This document shows positions 33,484 to 44,672 of a DNA stretch of 64,000 nt, in pieces; the first letter of the stretch is position 1, and every line of letters starts with the position of its first letter. The stretch covers positions 372,001 to 436,000 of the forward strand of contig JAGPNK010000008.1 in assembly GCA_020746835.1 (NCBI GenBank), given 5' to 3'. The notes below the pieces were generated by a model. It worked only from the letters and a program-made list of their open reading frames with translations, searched no databases and was not told where the DNA came from. Both the position numbers and the translations under genes were made by a program. This stretch comes from Stachybotrys elegans. Its lineage: Eukaryota > Ascomycota > Sordariomycetes > Hypocreales > Stachybotryaceae.

Positions 33484-34832
33484 TTAGGTGACGGTGTAAC
33501 CGCCATCAACGCGAATGTCGGCGCCAGTAACGTACAGACTAGCATCCGACAGCAGGAAGGCAACAGGGCCCATCAGGTCCTTGGGCTGGCCCATCTTTCC
33601 CTGGGGAATAAGAGAGATCCACTTCTGCTTGAGGTCTGGGTTGTCGTCGAGAATCTTCTCAGTCCTTTTTAGCAGGTTAGCCATCTTATGCATACAAAAA
33701 GAAGAAAGAGAGAATAAATTGTGGCAGGCGACTCACAGTGCCGTTAGCATATAACCCGGGGAGATGCAGTTGACTCGAATACCCGCGCCCGCCCACTCAA
33801 CGGCAAGGGACGCTGCCAGGTGACGAACGCCAGCCTTGGCGGCGTTATAAGGGCTGTTGGTATGATGTTAGCTGACTGGGTTCCTGGGCCGCGAAGAGGG
33901 TATATATATTTATAGAGGGACGCACGCTTGGGGCTGAGGAACATTGACAATGGAACCGGACATGCTTCCAATAAGGACCATGCTGCCGGGCGCCTTCCTC
34001 TCCATCAGATGGCGAGCGACACCAGTGGCGAAAAGGTAGGTGCCATCGACATTGACAGCCCAGAGCTTGCGCATACGCTCAATGGGATAGCTAATGGCAT
34101 CGAAGTTCTCGGTGAAGCCAGCTGAGGTGACAAGGTTGTCAATCTTGCCGTGCTGCTCGATAACTTCTGCAATGCAGGCATCGACCGAGGCGGGATCTGA
34201 CACGTCTGCATAGTGGGCCGTAACTTTGGGGATGCTATTTCAGAGTGGCGTTAGTCTCCGTGTCGACGGGAAATCCACACATGAGATGAGGTGTGGAGAG
34301 GGTGGAATGCGCAAGCTTACCGCTCGGCGTTGGGGTTCTCCTTGATAAAAGCCTCCATCAGGAGCTTGGTCTGTTTCTCGGCTTCCTCCTCTGTTTGGTG
34401 TGGTCAGCGGAGCTGTTCGAGCGGGTATGCAGGGTTATTGATGCAATTGAGGTGAAGCTCACTGTTCAAGTCGACAATGGCGAGGTCTGCACCCGAGTGA
34501 ACCATTCCCTGGCCGATGACAAGGCCTAGACCTCGCGCACCACCGGTAACAAGGCCAACGCGGCCATCGAGGGAGAAGCTGGCCAGGGTAGGCTTCACGT
34601 ATTGACCACCAGTGCCGTGAACGGGCTTGCTGCTGGGAAGGTCTTTGGGGTCTTCGGGATATTCGACAACGACGTCCGAGTCGGTACGAGAGTAGCTGCC
34701 GGGCTTGTCGCGGCGAGGCGGGACGTTGTGAAGGTGCCTGGTGGCAAGAGAAGGGCGGAGGAGGGCGGGCGCGCGACGAGCGTTTTGCCGCAGAATGGGG
34801 GCGAACATGGCGCCGGCCCTGGCGGCGGACAT
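33484..34832 (-). CDS. Mitochondrial-type SDR, D-arabinitol 2-dehydrogenase-like
   Basis: NAD(P)-dependent polyol dehydrogenase of the SDR family; best guess D-arabinitol 2-dehydrogenase (ribulose-forming), the name usually given to close fungal relatives. Five exons: 34832..34463, 34390..34321, 34234..33926, 33853..33737 and 33664..33484; introns of 72, 86, 72 and 72 bp. The product is 348 aa. Residues 1-40 ([20 protein letters not shown]...) form an arginine-rich amphipathic leader suggesting mitochondrial import. The cofactor motif [10 protein letters not shown] comes near residue 94, LAIVDLN supplies the acidic cofactor contact, NLVTSAG replaces NNAG, IGSMSG carries the catalytic serine, YNAAKAG the Tyr/Lys pair, and [10 protein letters not shown] and RVDGGYTVT close the fold. 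All four splice phases keep these motifs in frame. Neighbours on both sides are gene-free, so context adds nothing. Confidence 0.9.
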
Positions 34833-35198
34833 TGTATTTGCGAGAATGATGGGAGGAGTCGAGAGTATGTGGCAAAGTGCTGCGAGAGATAATCGCAGTT
34901 GACGGGGGAGCAAACGGACGGCGAGGAGGAGCTGAATTGGAGTGTATGAGTGCTGCTGTATCAAGCGAATTGTGTCGTCATATATCTTCCAGCAAAGGTA
35001 AGATGACGATAAACCGCAATCGCGATCAGGGAGGGAAGGGGGATTTGGATACGGAGAGAAACGAGGGAGACGAAGGGAACGGAGCGAGGTGCAAACGGAA
35101 GGAATTAATAGCAAACGGCAGAGAGCCGTGAATCACATGGGCTACCTGGTCCCATACGAGGTGGTGCTTGCACTCTGCCTTCTAGACCATCCATTCTC

Positions 35199-35239
35199 TA
35201 TTATTATTATTATTATTATTATTTTATATATATATATAT
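35199..35239. repeat. Compound microsatellite (ATT)n-(TA)n
   Basis: About eight ATT units followed by a TATATATATATA run and then a T-tract. Confidence 0.9.
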
Positions 35240-36735
35240 TTTTTTTGTTAGTATCGTGGACCTCGACGAACAGCTACTCCAACTGCCCCCAAGGTGTGTA
35301 TAGTGGGTAGCTCTATCGAGGCGCACTTTCTCCATACTTCGTACCTTTTGCAGGGGGGCTTTCTTCTTAGTCTCCCCGCTTTTTTGCCTGGAGGAAACCC
35401 CCACACCCACACCTGCACCTGCACTGCACCAGGCCCTGGCTACCTGGATTTGTGGGAGTGGAAGGAGTGAAGGGAAGGAAGCTGGTGTGAGCGGGTTAAG
35501 TGAAGTGGCAAGAGCAGCGCTGGAGTTAGTGATTTTGGCGTCTGTGCGCGGTCCAGCCGGCCAACCTCCAAATCTTAGCATGCCATGCTGATACATACAC
35601 CATCGACCGAGCTTTCTATGCTGACTGCTGAGGATAATGAATAATAAATTTGGCCCGACGCATTGGCCCGACTCTATCTATCTGAGCTTCAGCCTTCAGG
35701 TTGACTCGTGGATCCAGCCAGTCTCCTCCCACCTCTCCTCTCGAATATTCTCCCTCCCCTCCGTTCGTCGCGCGATGGCCCCAAACATGGCTGCCTGGAG
35801 CGGAGTCACCGGCGACACAGCGATAAAGCTGCTGCGATTTGTCCAGGCCGAACCACACCATGCCATCCGCGTCCGGTCTCGCCTGGTCCCGTCGATGGTG
35901 GGTGCCCATCATCTCCTCTGTCTGGGCTATCTAGAACCTTTACCCTGGGAGTGGGAGTGCCGGCGGCGGCGGCCAAGCAGGGGTTACACAACTTTAGCTA
36001 TTCGCTCCCGGGTGTTGGTGTGGAGAGGGGAGGGGGAGGGTTGCAGCATCGCCCCTCCCTCCCAAATGTTCTCCCCTCCTCTCCGGAGAAGGTCTTCACA
36101 ATTTTGTTTGATAATGGCCACACATTGTTGGGCAAAGAACATTCGAGACAAGAGGAGCCGACCGGGCGCATCATCCAAGATTACAGTCTCCTAGGGGGAC
36201 GACACCCAAACACTTGGCAAACGAGGGCGTCGCGAGGTTCAAACCATCAGGAATGTTGAGGCAACTCAACCGAACGAACATGACAAGCCCAATCGATTGC
36301 CACGGACAATCTCCTACAGCAAGCACGGGCTGCGCGCCTGCATGTATCTGGCATATTGCATCTACGGCACGGGAGTCTCTGCATCAATTGTCAATCACGT
36401 TGAAAGGTCTTGAGTGGGGGTTTGGGCACCAGACGACACACCATGATTCGTGAAAGCCAATTCTTCCTCTGCAAGGCCGCGCAAGCTCTCTGCAAGGGAT
36501 GGCATTCCCTCCCTCGAACCGAGCCCCGACCCAGAGCGCTAGAGACGATGCACAGGCGGTACTGTACGAGGCCCCCGGCCGATCTCGCTTGTATGTACCT
36601 TGTTGCTGGTCACGCGCGCCCGGCATCTTTCTGTTAATATCAATCTGATGGACATTGCATGTTTCCCAGTCTGCTGGTCGACAGGGGTTTCCCTCTTCTC
36701 TTTTCTCTCCCGAAACAGACCTTGCCTCGACAGGC

Positions 36736-36767
36736 AGGCCTCCAGGCCTCCAGGCCTCCAGGCCTTC
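36736..36767. repeat. 8-bp tandem repeat (AGGCCTCC)4
   Basis: Three perfect AGGCCTCC units plus one with a single C-to-T change (AGGCCTTC). Intergenic. Confidence 0.9.
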
Positions 36768-37786
36768 AGCCCTCGTGCAGCCACTCCGCTCTCTCATGGG
36801 CTGGCTGCTCGTCTACCGAGTAGATGCTTCTGCGTCTCCAGTCTATTACCTAGGTGCTGCATCGCATTGCATGGAAAGTACCCGACGGCCACAACCGCAA
36901 GCTGGAGTGGAGGTTGGCTTCCTGGTCTAGCCCCCGGACCCGTGCACAGGCCGGAGCCTCCGAAAACAGCCAACAAAAATCTCACGATGTTTTTCTCTTG
37001 TGTCCCCGTGGTGTTTGATAACGGAAAAGGTCAAGAGAGCGCAGCAACCCAGCTGCCTCTGTGGGTCTCCATTCAGCCCCCTTGCCGTTAGCTGCTGTTT
37101 CAACCCATCCTTTCCGGCCTCCCCCACGGCAGTGGTGCACATCGTGACCCGCTCACTCTTGACTTCCTCCTCTTCGCGGCCGGCAACATCGCCAGACTTA
37201 CCCATCTCGAGCTGCCGACTTTCCCTCCCTCCCATGACTGGGATCGAGGAGCCACCCTATTTCCCGAATCCCCAACAACAAGCCCCCATGCGAATCCCAC
37301 GATATACCACACCTCCCTCTCCTCCCCCTCTTTCTCCTTTCCTTTCCCTCCCTCGTCTCTCGTCCATTTCTCTCCATCGTGGACGCCCCCCCTCCAAGTG
37401 CGCTGCATTGATGCAAGGAGGCACTGACAATCACAATTGGCATACCTGTGACTCCTCCGCAGCCACCCATGCTTTGCCTCACCGCATGTTCGTGAAATTA
37501 TTACCCATTCGAGCTCACCTGGCACGCCCGTTGTACGTAGTATGTTGTAATTGCATTCTTGCCCTGGGTCGACCATATTTTTCAAAGATCGCAGTTTGCG
37601 GAGTAGTGATACCGGTCTGGAGGCGCATCATGACCACCTGGCCTTGATTCATTTTTACTTTCACACAATTTCCATTAGACATTGGCTTGAATTGGCCATC
37701 GCGACACAAGCCACGCCAGCAAGTCCGATTCGCTTGATGTATGTAGCCTATGTTTTGCCTTGCTCTACTTCTATTCGGCCTGGCAC

Positions 37787-39148
37787 CTATGCATTGGCAT
37801 ACTCCTTATTGAAAGCCCGCCCAATTACCATCCTTCTGATTTCGGAAGTTCCCGCTCCGATTTCATAGAGTTTGGCACTATGTCTCGTCAGTATTATGTC
37901 CTTTCAGCCATTGCTCCAGTGCTTTGGGAGACAAGCACCGCAGGGCAATGATCCAACTTACTCTCGTAGTAGCCGCGAAGCTGGCATCTCTTCCACGTAG
38001 CCCATGCCGCCCAGCAGCTGGATACAGTCGAGCGAGCACTCGGTTGCGCGCTCCGCCGCGTACAGGATGGCTCCCGCGCAGTCCTGGGTGCGGATGACAC
38101 CGCGCTCATCCACCGCCTTGGCCGTCGCGTACGTATAAGACCGTGAGGCCTGCATCTTGGTATACATGTCGGCGAGGCGACCCTGGATGAGCTGGTTGTG
38201 CGCGATGGGCATACCAAACTGCCGCCTCTGGTGGGAGAAGGGCAGCGCAACGTCTAGCGCTGCCTGCATGATGCCCAGCGGTCCCGCGCTCAGCACCAGC
38301 CGCTCCAGGTCCAAGCCCTCCATGAGCACGCGCACGCCGCCGTTGACCTTGCCCAGGACGTTCTCGGTGGGCACGAAGACGGAGTCGAACATGAGCTCGC
38401 CCGTGTTGCTTCCGCGCATACCCATCTTGTCGAGCTTGCGGGCGCAGCTGAAGCCCTCGGTGTTCGTATCGACGAGGAACGCAGTGATGCCCTTGGATCC
38501 CTTCTCGGGCTCGGTCTTTGCGTAGACTACGATGACGTGGGCGTCGGGCCCATTGGTGATCCACATCTTGGATCCGTTGAGCACGTAGCCGCCGTCGACC
38601 GCGCGCGCCGTCGTCCGCATGCTGACCACATCGCTGCCGGAGCCCGACTCGGACATGGCCAGGGCACCGACGCTCGTGCCTGCAATCAGGCCCGGTAGGT
38701 ACTTTTGCTTCTGCTCGGGCGAGCCGTTGAGCTGGATCTGGTTGACGCAGAGCTGGGAGTGGGCGGCGTAGCTCAGGGCGATGGACCCAGAGGCGCGCGA
38801 CAGCTCCTCCATGACGACGCAGTGTGCCTGGTAGCCCATGGCGAGGCCGCCGACGTCCTCGTCTGCTGTGATGCCCAGGAACCCCGCGTCGCCCAGCTTC
38901 TGCCACATGTCATTGGGGAAGGCGTTGCTCTTGTCCGTGTGTGCGGCCACCTCCTCGGGAATCTCGCGGCGTGTAAACTCTTGTACCCTCTCGCGGAGCT
39001 CGTCCAGATCTTCGCTGGTGGGGGGCTCGAAGCCCTTGGGGTGTTTGGAGGAGTGCAGCCTCTGCTGGGCCGTGGGCAGGCTCACGGCCAATCGGACCTG
39101 CCTGGCTGGTCGGGCCAGTGCTCTGAATGTCCTCAGACTGGCGGCCAT
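37787..39148 (-). CDS. ivd: Isovaleryl-CoA dehydrogenase (leucine catabolism)
   Basis: Mitochondrial FAD enzyme oxidising isovaleryl-CoA to 3-methylcrotonyl-CoA, passing electrons to ETF. Two exons: 39148..37962 and 37877..37787, intron 37961..37878 (84 bp); product 425 aa, normal for the family. Residues 1-33 are an arginine-rich import leader. Family blocks follow: [12 protein letters not shown] (about 127-138), [13 protein letters not shown] near 162-174, KMWITNG near 194-200, [12 protein letters not shown] near 241-252, and [13 protein letters not shown] (278-290). In this last block Glu282 aligns with the catalytic base of human IVD, whose position in the helix preceding the substrate distinguishes IVD from other acyl-CoA dehydrogenases. 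[11 protein letters not shown] is the C-terminal FAD-binding motif. The short second exon supplies [20 protein letters not shown], the expected C-terminus. It diverges from mccB, the next enzyme of the pathway. Confidence 0.96.
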
Positions 39149-39616
39149 TGTGGTGTAGTAGTATGGTGCCAGGGGAGGCGAGAGGAAGAGGGAATGGAGA
39201 TGAAAGAGAGGGGGGGAGAGTGCGTGTGTGTAAACGTGTTTCGTCTCGGTGTGAAGAAGTGATTGGAGAGAGAGAGAGCAAGAGAGCATAAGCCGAGGGA
39301 CGAGGAGGACAGAGAGCCAGTAGAGCCGATGTCATCCACCTGCTAAGCCAAGGTACTACGTAGCAGATCCGATCTCCTCTTGGTGGGAATGCGGGCGGCT
39401 CGGCTTACTGCGGCATTGCACGGCTTACCACCCCGGATTTGGCCAGCGTCACACCTCGGGCTTGGCAAGCGCAACCTCACGTTCCTTCTCTACCATCGTC
39501 AATCCAAAATCCACAGCGTCGAGGGACAGGCTGCAATTTCATCTTCATTCTCCTTCAATCCTCCCTTGTCTCCCTCTCTCCTGGACCCGCGAGGTGCATT
39601 CACAATTTCTCACAAG
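39149..39616. promoter_or_regulatory. Shared divergent promoter of ivd and mccB
   Basis: 468 bp between the two start codons, allowing joint control of both leucine-degradation genes. On the ivd side the leader is strongly pyrimidine-rich. I do not see a motif I can assign to a named regulator. Confidence 0.65.
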
Positions 39617-41473
39617 ATGCCTCTCTCACGGTCCTCCCTCTCCATAGGCCGCCAATTCGCCCGCCCAGCAACCACCACCACCACCACCACCTCCCGCCGC
39701 ATCATCCGCCTCCCACAATGCCGCGCCGTCGCCAGTCTGACCCCGCCTCACCAAGCGGCCGCCATCTCGCGCCTCCCGACAAACGTCGACCCGTCCTCGG
39801 ACGAGTTTAAGGAGAACCAGCGCCAGATGGCCGACGTCGTCGCCCGCGTGCAGGAGCTCGCCCGCAAGGTCCAGCGCGGCGGGCCCGACAAGGCTAGGGA
39901 GAAGCACCTCGCCCGCAAGAAGATGCTCCCCCGCGACCGCGTCACCGCCCTCATCGACCCGGGCACCACCTTCCTCGAGCTCTCCCCCTTTGCCGGCCAC
40001 GAGCTCTACCCCGAGGCCGACGTCCCCGCCGGAGGCATCATCACGGGCGTCGGCGTCGTAGAGGGCGTCACCTGCGTCATCGTCGCCAACGACAGCACCG
40101 TCAAGGGCGGCACCTACTACCCCATCACTGTCAAGAAGCATCTCCGCGCCCAGGCCGTAGCCCAGGAGAACAAGCTCCCGTAGGTTCTACACCGGCCTAC
40201 ATCACAGCGCGCAGGCTAACCAACACCTTTCCCCCCCTCCCAACAGATGCATCTACCTCGTTGACAGCGGCGGCGCCAACCTCCCCCACCAAGCCGACGT
40301 CTTCCCCGACCGCGACCACTTTGGCCGCATCTTCTACAACCAGGCCCGCATGAGCGCCATGGGCATCCCGCAGATCTCCGTCGTCATGGGCCCCTGCACC
40401 GCGGGTGGCGCCTACGTGCCCGCCATGTCCGACGAGAGCATCATCGTCCAGGACCAGGGCCACATCTTCCTCGCCGGCCCGCCCCTCGTCAAGGCCGCCA
40501 CGGGCGAGGTCGTCAGCCCCGAGGACCTCGGCGGCGGCCGTATGCACTCCTCCGTCTCCGGCGTCACCGACTACCTGGCTGTCGACGACGCCCACGCCAT
40601 CGTCCTCGCCCGCCGCTGCATCAGCAACCTCAACTGGCCTGCCCGGTCCGCCGCCACGCCCGCCCCCGAACCCACCTTTGCCGAACCACTCTACGACCCG
40701 GAGGAGCTTCTCGGCATCGCCACGACCAACCTCCGCAAGCCCTTGCCCATCCGCGAGGTCATTGCCCGCATCGTTGACGGCTCCGAGTTCTCCGAGTTCA
40801 AGCGCGACTTCGGCACCACGCTCGTCACAGGCTTCGCCCACATCTACGGCCAGCGCGTCGGCATCGTCGCAAACGACGGCATCCTCTTCGCCTCCTCCTC
40901 CGTCAAGGGCGCCCACTTCGTCGAGCTCTGCGCCCAGCGCGGCATCCCCCTCGTCTTCCTCCAGAATATCTCGGGCTTCATGGTCGGCTCCCAGGCGGAG
41001 CGCGACGGCATCGCCAAGCACGGCGCCAAGCTCGTCACCGCCGTCGCCTGCGCCGACGTCCCCAAGTTCACCGTCGTCGTCGGCGGCAGCTACGGCGCCG
41101 GCAACTACGGCATGTGCGGCCGCGCCTACAGCCCCCGCTTCCTCTGGATGTGGCCCAACGCCCGCGTCGGCGTCATGGGCGGTGAGCAGCTCGCCGCCGT
41201 CATGGAGACGGTCGGCCAAAAGGTCGATCCCGAGCTCAAGGACCGAATCGAGCGCGAGAGCGAGCCCACATATTCATCTGCTCGCCTATGGGTAAGTCAC
41301 TAGATGCATAGAATGTACCTTGGTCACGTTGACTAACATTTCGATTCCAGGATGATGGTATTATTCCTCCGCAACACACTAGACGGTATCTTGGTTTGGG
41401 TCTGATGGCAGCAATGGGCGGGCGCAATGAGGTCAAGGCTGGTGACACGCGGTTTGGTGTATTTAGAATGTAA
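39617..41473 (+). CDS. mccB: Methylcrotonoyl-CoA carboxylase beta subunit (carboxyltransferase)
   Basis: Non-biotin subunit of mitochondrial 3-methylcrotonyl-CoA carboxylase, transferring carboxyl from biotin (on the alpha subunit) to 3-methylcrotonyl-CoA. Three exons: 39617..40179, 40247..41291 and 41351..41473; introns 40180..40246 (67 bp) and 41292..41350 (59 bp); product 576 aa, the usual size. The leader is basic and includes a run of seven threonines from an ACC repeat near 39681. The N-terminal carboxyltransferase domain shows [24 protein letters not shown] and, after the first splice, [19 protein letters not shown] and [17 protein letters not shown]. The C-terminal domain shows [31 protein letters not shown] and [15 protein letters not shown]. 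The final exon gives [18 protein letters not shown], the family C-terminus. The alpha subunit (mccA) is not in this window. Confidence 0.97.
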
Positions 41474-41955
41474 TAATATATGCTAGCTATCCAATGACGA
41501 GAGACGAAAACAGCCTTTCATACTTGCATCTCCAATTGCACCGTAGAAATTATGGTCTTCCTATAGACATATCATATGGTGACTTGCAATCAACACATGA
41601 ATAAACAGACGCGCATGTAATGGGACAGAAACAAGAATTCGACTCAATGGTTGAGTATTTGATACTATCTATCTATCAATAGAGCTTCCTCTGCTCTGGT
41701 ATCTCCATCTCCCCATAAAACGCCAATGCTAAACTCGCCACTAGTAGTTACAAGCCAATGCCAATTAAAGAAAAGAGTTCTCGAGATGAGTATACAAGAT
41801 GTTCGGCTTTGCCGCAAGGAGTGACTTTGAAGATCGTAGACGACACATTGGCTGATGATGCAAGCGAGCTTTCATCCATGACCCGCTGTTTGCCAGCAAG
41901 TCTATTTCGTGGATAGTATGGCCGGATAGCAATGATGGCTGGCGGGGTTCACTCA
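41474..41955. other. Intergenic between convergent genes
   Basis: AT-rich 3' flanks of mccB and the EGF-like gene; nothing coding seen. Confidence 0.5.
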
Positions 41956-44672
41956 TCAGCTAGCATTGCCGCCAATGGGCCCCTGTCCGATATCAATAGT
42001 GAAGTTGACAAGGTTCATGATATTGTTGTTGCCAAGATCAATACTGGCCGCCTCCCTCAGGGTCACAGTGTCCCCTCGCCTATTTTGACGAGCCCTGTCA
42101 AAGAAGCGTTGCAGATTTGTTTGGGCTGTTCCGGCATTGCTAGCTGACTGCTCTTGCAAGATGTAAAGAATGCCAGTTCTTCCAAAATCCCTCATAACGT
42201 CGGATATTTGGAACGCACCACTCGGCGGCGAGGTGGTGGCCGGAGGGGCTGATGAGGTGGTCGTGGTCGTAGTCCGTGTAGAAAACGTGGTCGGCTGCGT
42301 CGTAGTTGACGACGTCTCTGCCGCAGAGGTTGTTGTTTCGGACGGAGTACTTTCCGTAGTAGTAGATGTAGTCGGCTCTGGGGTTGGTGTCTGACTTGGC
42401 GGGGGTATTGTCAGAATCACATCTTGTCCCGGTACCAGAGTTATGAATGCAGCTCGGGAAGCCCCTATATCGGCTTCGCCGCTGTCTGGGACGAACAAAT
42501 CTGTCTCGCTAGAGCGAGAAGATTGCCCGTTGAAAGTAACCAGCGAGTTTTGCGCAATGCACGAGAGGTTTGCATTGTTGAATCTGGCCAGAATAGCAGT
42601 CCCTGAAAGTGGGATGGAGAAGTTGCTACTGGCATCAGCGATGATGCGCGGGATGGCTCTTCCCAGGGTCACATTTTCGATGCTGCCTGACGAACTACCA
42701 TCGGGTCCCACGATGTCTGTAGTGGTGCAGCCCGCATCGCTGGGGATAGTGCAGTCAGAGCCCGAGAAGCCATTGGTGCAAATGCAAGAACAGACACCTT
42801 GCGACAAAACGTTGGTCCCGCCATTCTGGCAGTTCAGATCTGCCCTGCAATCTTCGAGGCTGTTGTCAGCGACAGCTTGGCTGCCCAGCGTGCCAAAAAC
42901 GAAAAACTGCAGAGGAATGATGACAGCGGTTGCGATGATAAGAACCAGTAGGATGACGAGCATGATAAAGGCCCACATGGGCATTCCGCAGCAACGGCGG
43001 CCCGCCTTCTTATTCTGGCTGCTGCCGTTAGATGGAAGGTTACGGGAGACATCTGGCGGTGAGCTGGGGGGTTGTTGCATGCTGCGCCGTCCCGGGGCCA
43101 GGGGCCAAGAGGTGGTCCGAAACCATGAGCCACGAGGTTGACGGGTAGCCTGTGCAGGGGGTGGAAAGGCTGCCAACATGTCGGAAAGTCCTGATCGATA
43201 CCTTTCGTCTGCAGCAGGCCGGTTAGCGACTCGGTCAATTGCATTTATCGTTGAAACGCTAGAAGCTTACCGTTGGAGGTGTCCTTTTCCAAGGGATAAC
43301 CCCCCGATGCGCGACCACCGAGGTAGTCGCGGAGATCATCAAATCGACTTGCTGGTCTCTTGCCTGTATCGATCATGGCGGCCAACCTGGTGGCTCGTCG
43401 TATCAAATCCGGTAGGCTCGTCAAGCTCCCGCGCGCCTCTGCTTCTCTGACTGCTTCAATGTCCAATCTGGGTGGCCTCCTCAGGTCCGCCATGTCCTGC
43501 GGAGGTCGAGGTGATGGGGTGGGCCTGGGTGAAGGCCTGGGCGACGCTGACGGACTAGAGGCGGTTGCGGCTGCATAGGCTTCGAGAATAGATTCCGGAG
43601 TGGCGTCGCCGGGAACCGCTACAGCAGGCTGCTGTCGCATCTTTGTCGTTGGCAGCGTGTTGGATGAACTGGTCGATGGATCCAGATATGCCGTGCCGTC
43701 GCCGAAAGGCTGGACCGGTGATGGTGCTGGGCGCAGAATCGTCGATGATCCATTAGGATTCCTGGTTATGATAAGTGAAGGCTTTCCCGCTTTTCCTATG
43801 CTGGCGCTGCGGACCAGATTGCTCTCATCGCCAAACTCATACTCCGAGTCCCTGCTTTTGTCTGTTATGGAATCCTCGTAGCCGCCTTGGCTGATGGGAC
43901 TGCCCGGGATCGAAGCTGCCTCCCATTGGTTGGGTATAGCTGCACTGGATGCATACGATCCATGGGATCTCGACTTGGGGCTCTCTTCAGGGATGGGTGA
44001 GACGAAAGATGCGGTTGAATAAAATGAGGATGCACCTCTTCGACTGGATGGCGGCGGTCCCAGGACGGAGCCTCTCCTAGGCGGACCGGACAGACTGTTT
44101 GTAATAGGCATGGGAAAGTCGGGTATTGAGCCGACAGACGAGACTGTGAGTCTCGCCGAGGCAGGTGATACTGGCGTGGAGAGGTAGATGGATCCCCGGT
44201 CCATTGAAGGATCCATTGCCATTTGGGGTGAGAGAAAGACGGGGCTGGGATCTTGCACCCGGGATTGATCGAGGATGGACGGAACCAGGCTCGGGCGCGG
44301 CGGTCTTCGGGGCGCCTGGCCTTGGGGTGGCCGGTACGGTTGTGGGTTTGGCGCGTTCATAGGCGACTGCATCGGTCCGCCCAAGGGCCACTGGGGAACC
44401 GGTCTCGGCCTCGATATCGACTCTCCGTAGTTGCCGTCTGCGCTGAAGCCGGCAGGCGCTTGAGGCCTCGGTAGCCTGGACTGCTGCGGGACGGTTCGTG
44501 ATGGAGCAGCATTGTAGCCGGCGCGGGGCGTATCCTGTGTCATTGCGCCACTGAATGGCGAGGTCGGTAAGCCTCGTTGACCGCCGACTTGAGCTCGCTC
44601 GCGCGATCGCCCAGATGATTCCGCTGATGAATATGGCGAGTCCATTGCATTTCCATGATACGATTCACTCAT
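41956..44672 (-). CDS. Single-pass membrane protein with extracellular EGF-like module
   Basis: Probable plasma-membrane or wall-associated protein of unknown function. Two exons, 44672..43271 and 43208..41956, intron 43270..43209 (62 bp); product 884 aa. Residues 1-540 are hydrophilic, disordered and rich in S, P, G and R, with many proline motifs (RPSPRPTPSPRPP) and no signal peptide. A single hydrophobic helix follows the Cys-rich RRCCGMPMW (residues about 545-573), implying type II topology with the long N-terminus in the cytoplasm. Immediately outside is a six-cysteine EGF-like unit: C588, C594, C607, C609, C611 and C620, with CQNGGTN and CTNGFSGSDC typical of EGF. Then come a globular stretch with several N-glycosylation sites, a Thr/Ser/Pro stalk (TPTPEPTTSTTTESTPS...) and about 100 final residues. 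The splice restores frame exactly (TSN|DERYRSGLSD). Confidence 0.82.

Larger units (their letters stand above)
34833..37786. other. Gene-free region of about 3 kb
   Basis: Holds the promoter and leader of the SDR gene (to about 35300) and the 3' flank of ivd. It contains an (ATT)n/(TA)n microsatellite and an 8-bp tandem repeat. Overlapping open frames at 35637-36259 and 36600-37647 show no recognisable similarity. Confidence 0.5.

Noticed and set aside
40197..41219. 340-codon minus-strand frame
   Set aside because: Antisense shadow of mccB; composition is A/D/G/V-rich with no motif, while the + strand encodes a textbook carboxyltransferase.
40405..41295. 296-codon + frame of almost only S, P, A and T
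   Set aside because: Out-of-frame reading of mccB; composition reflects the third-position GC bias of the true frame.
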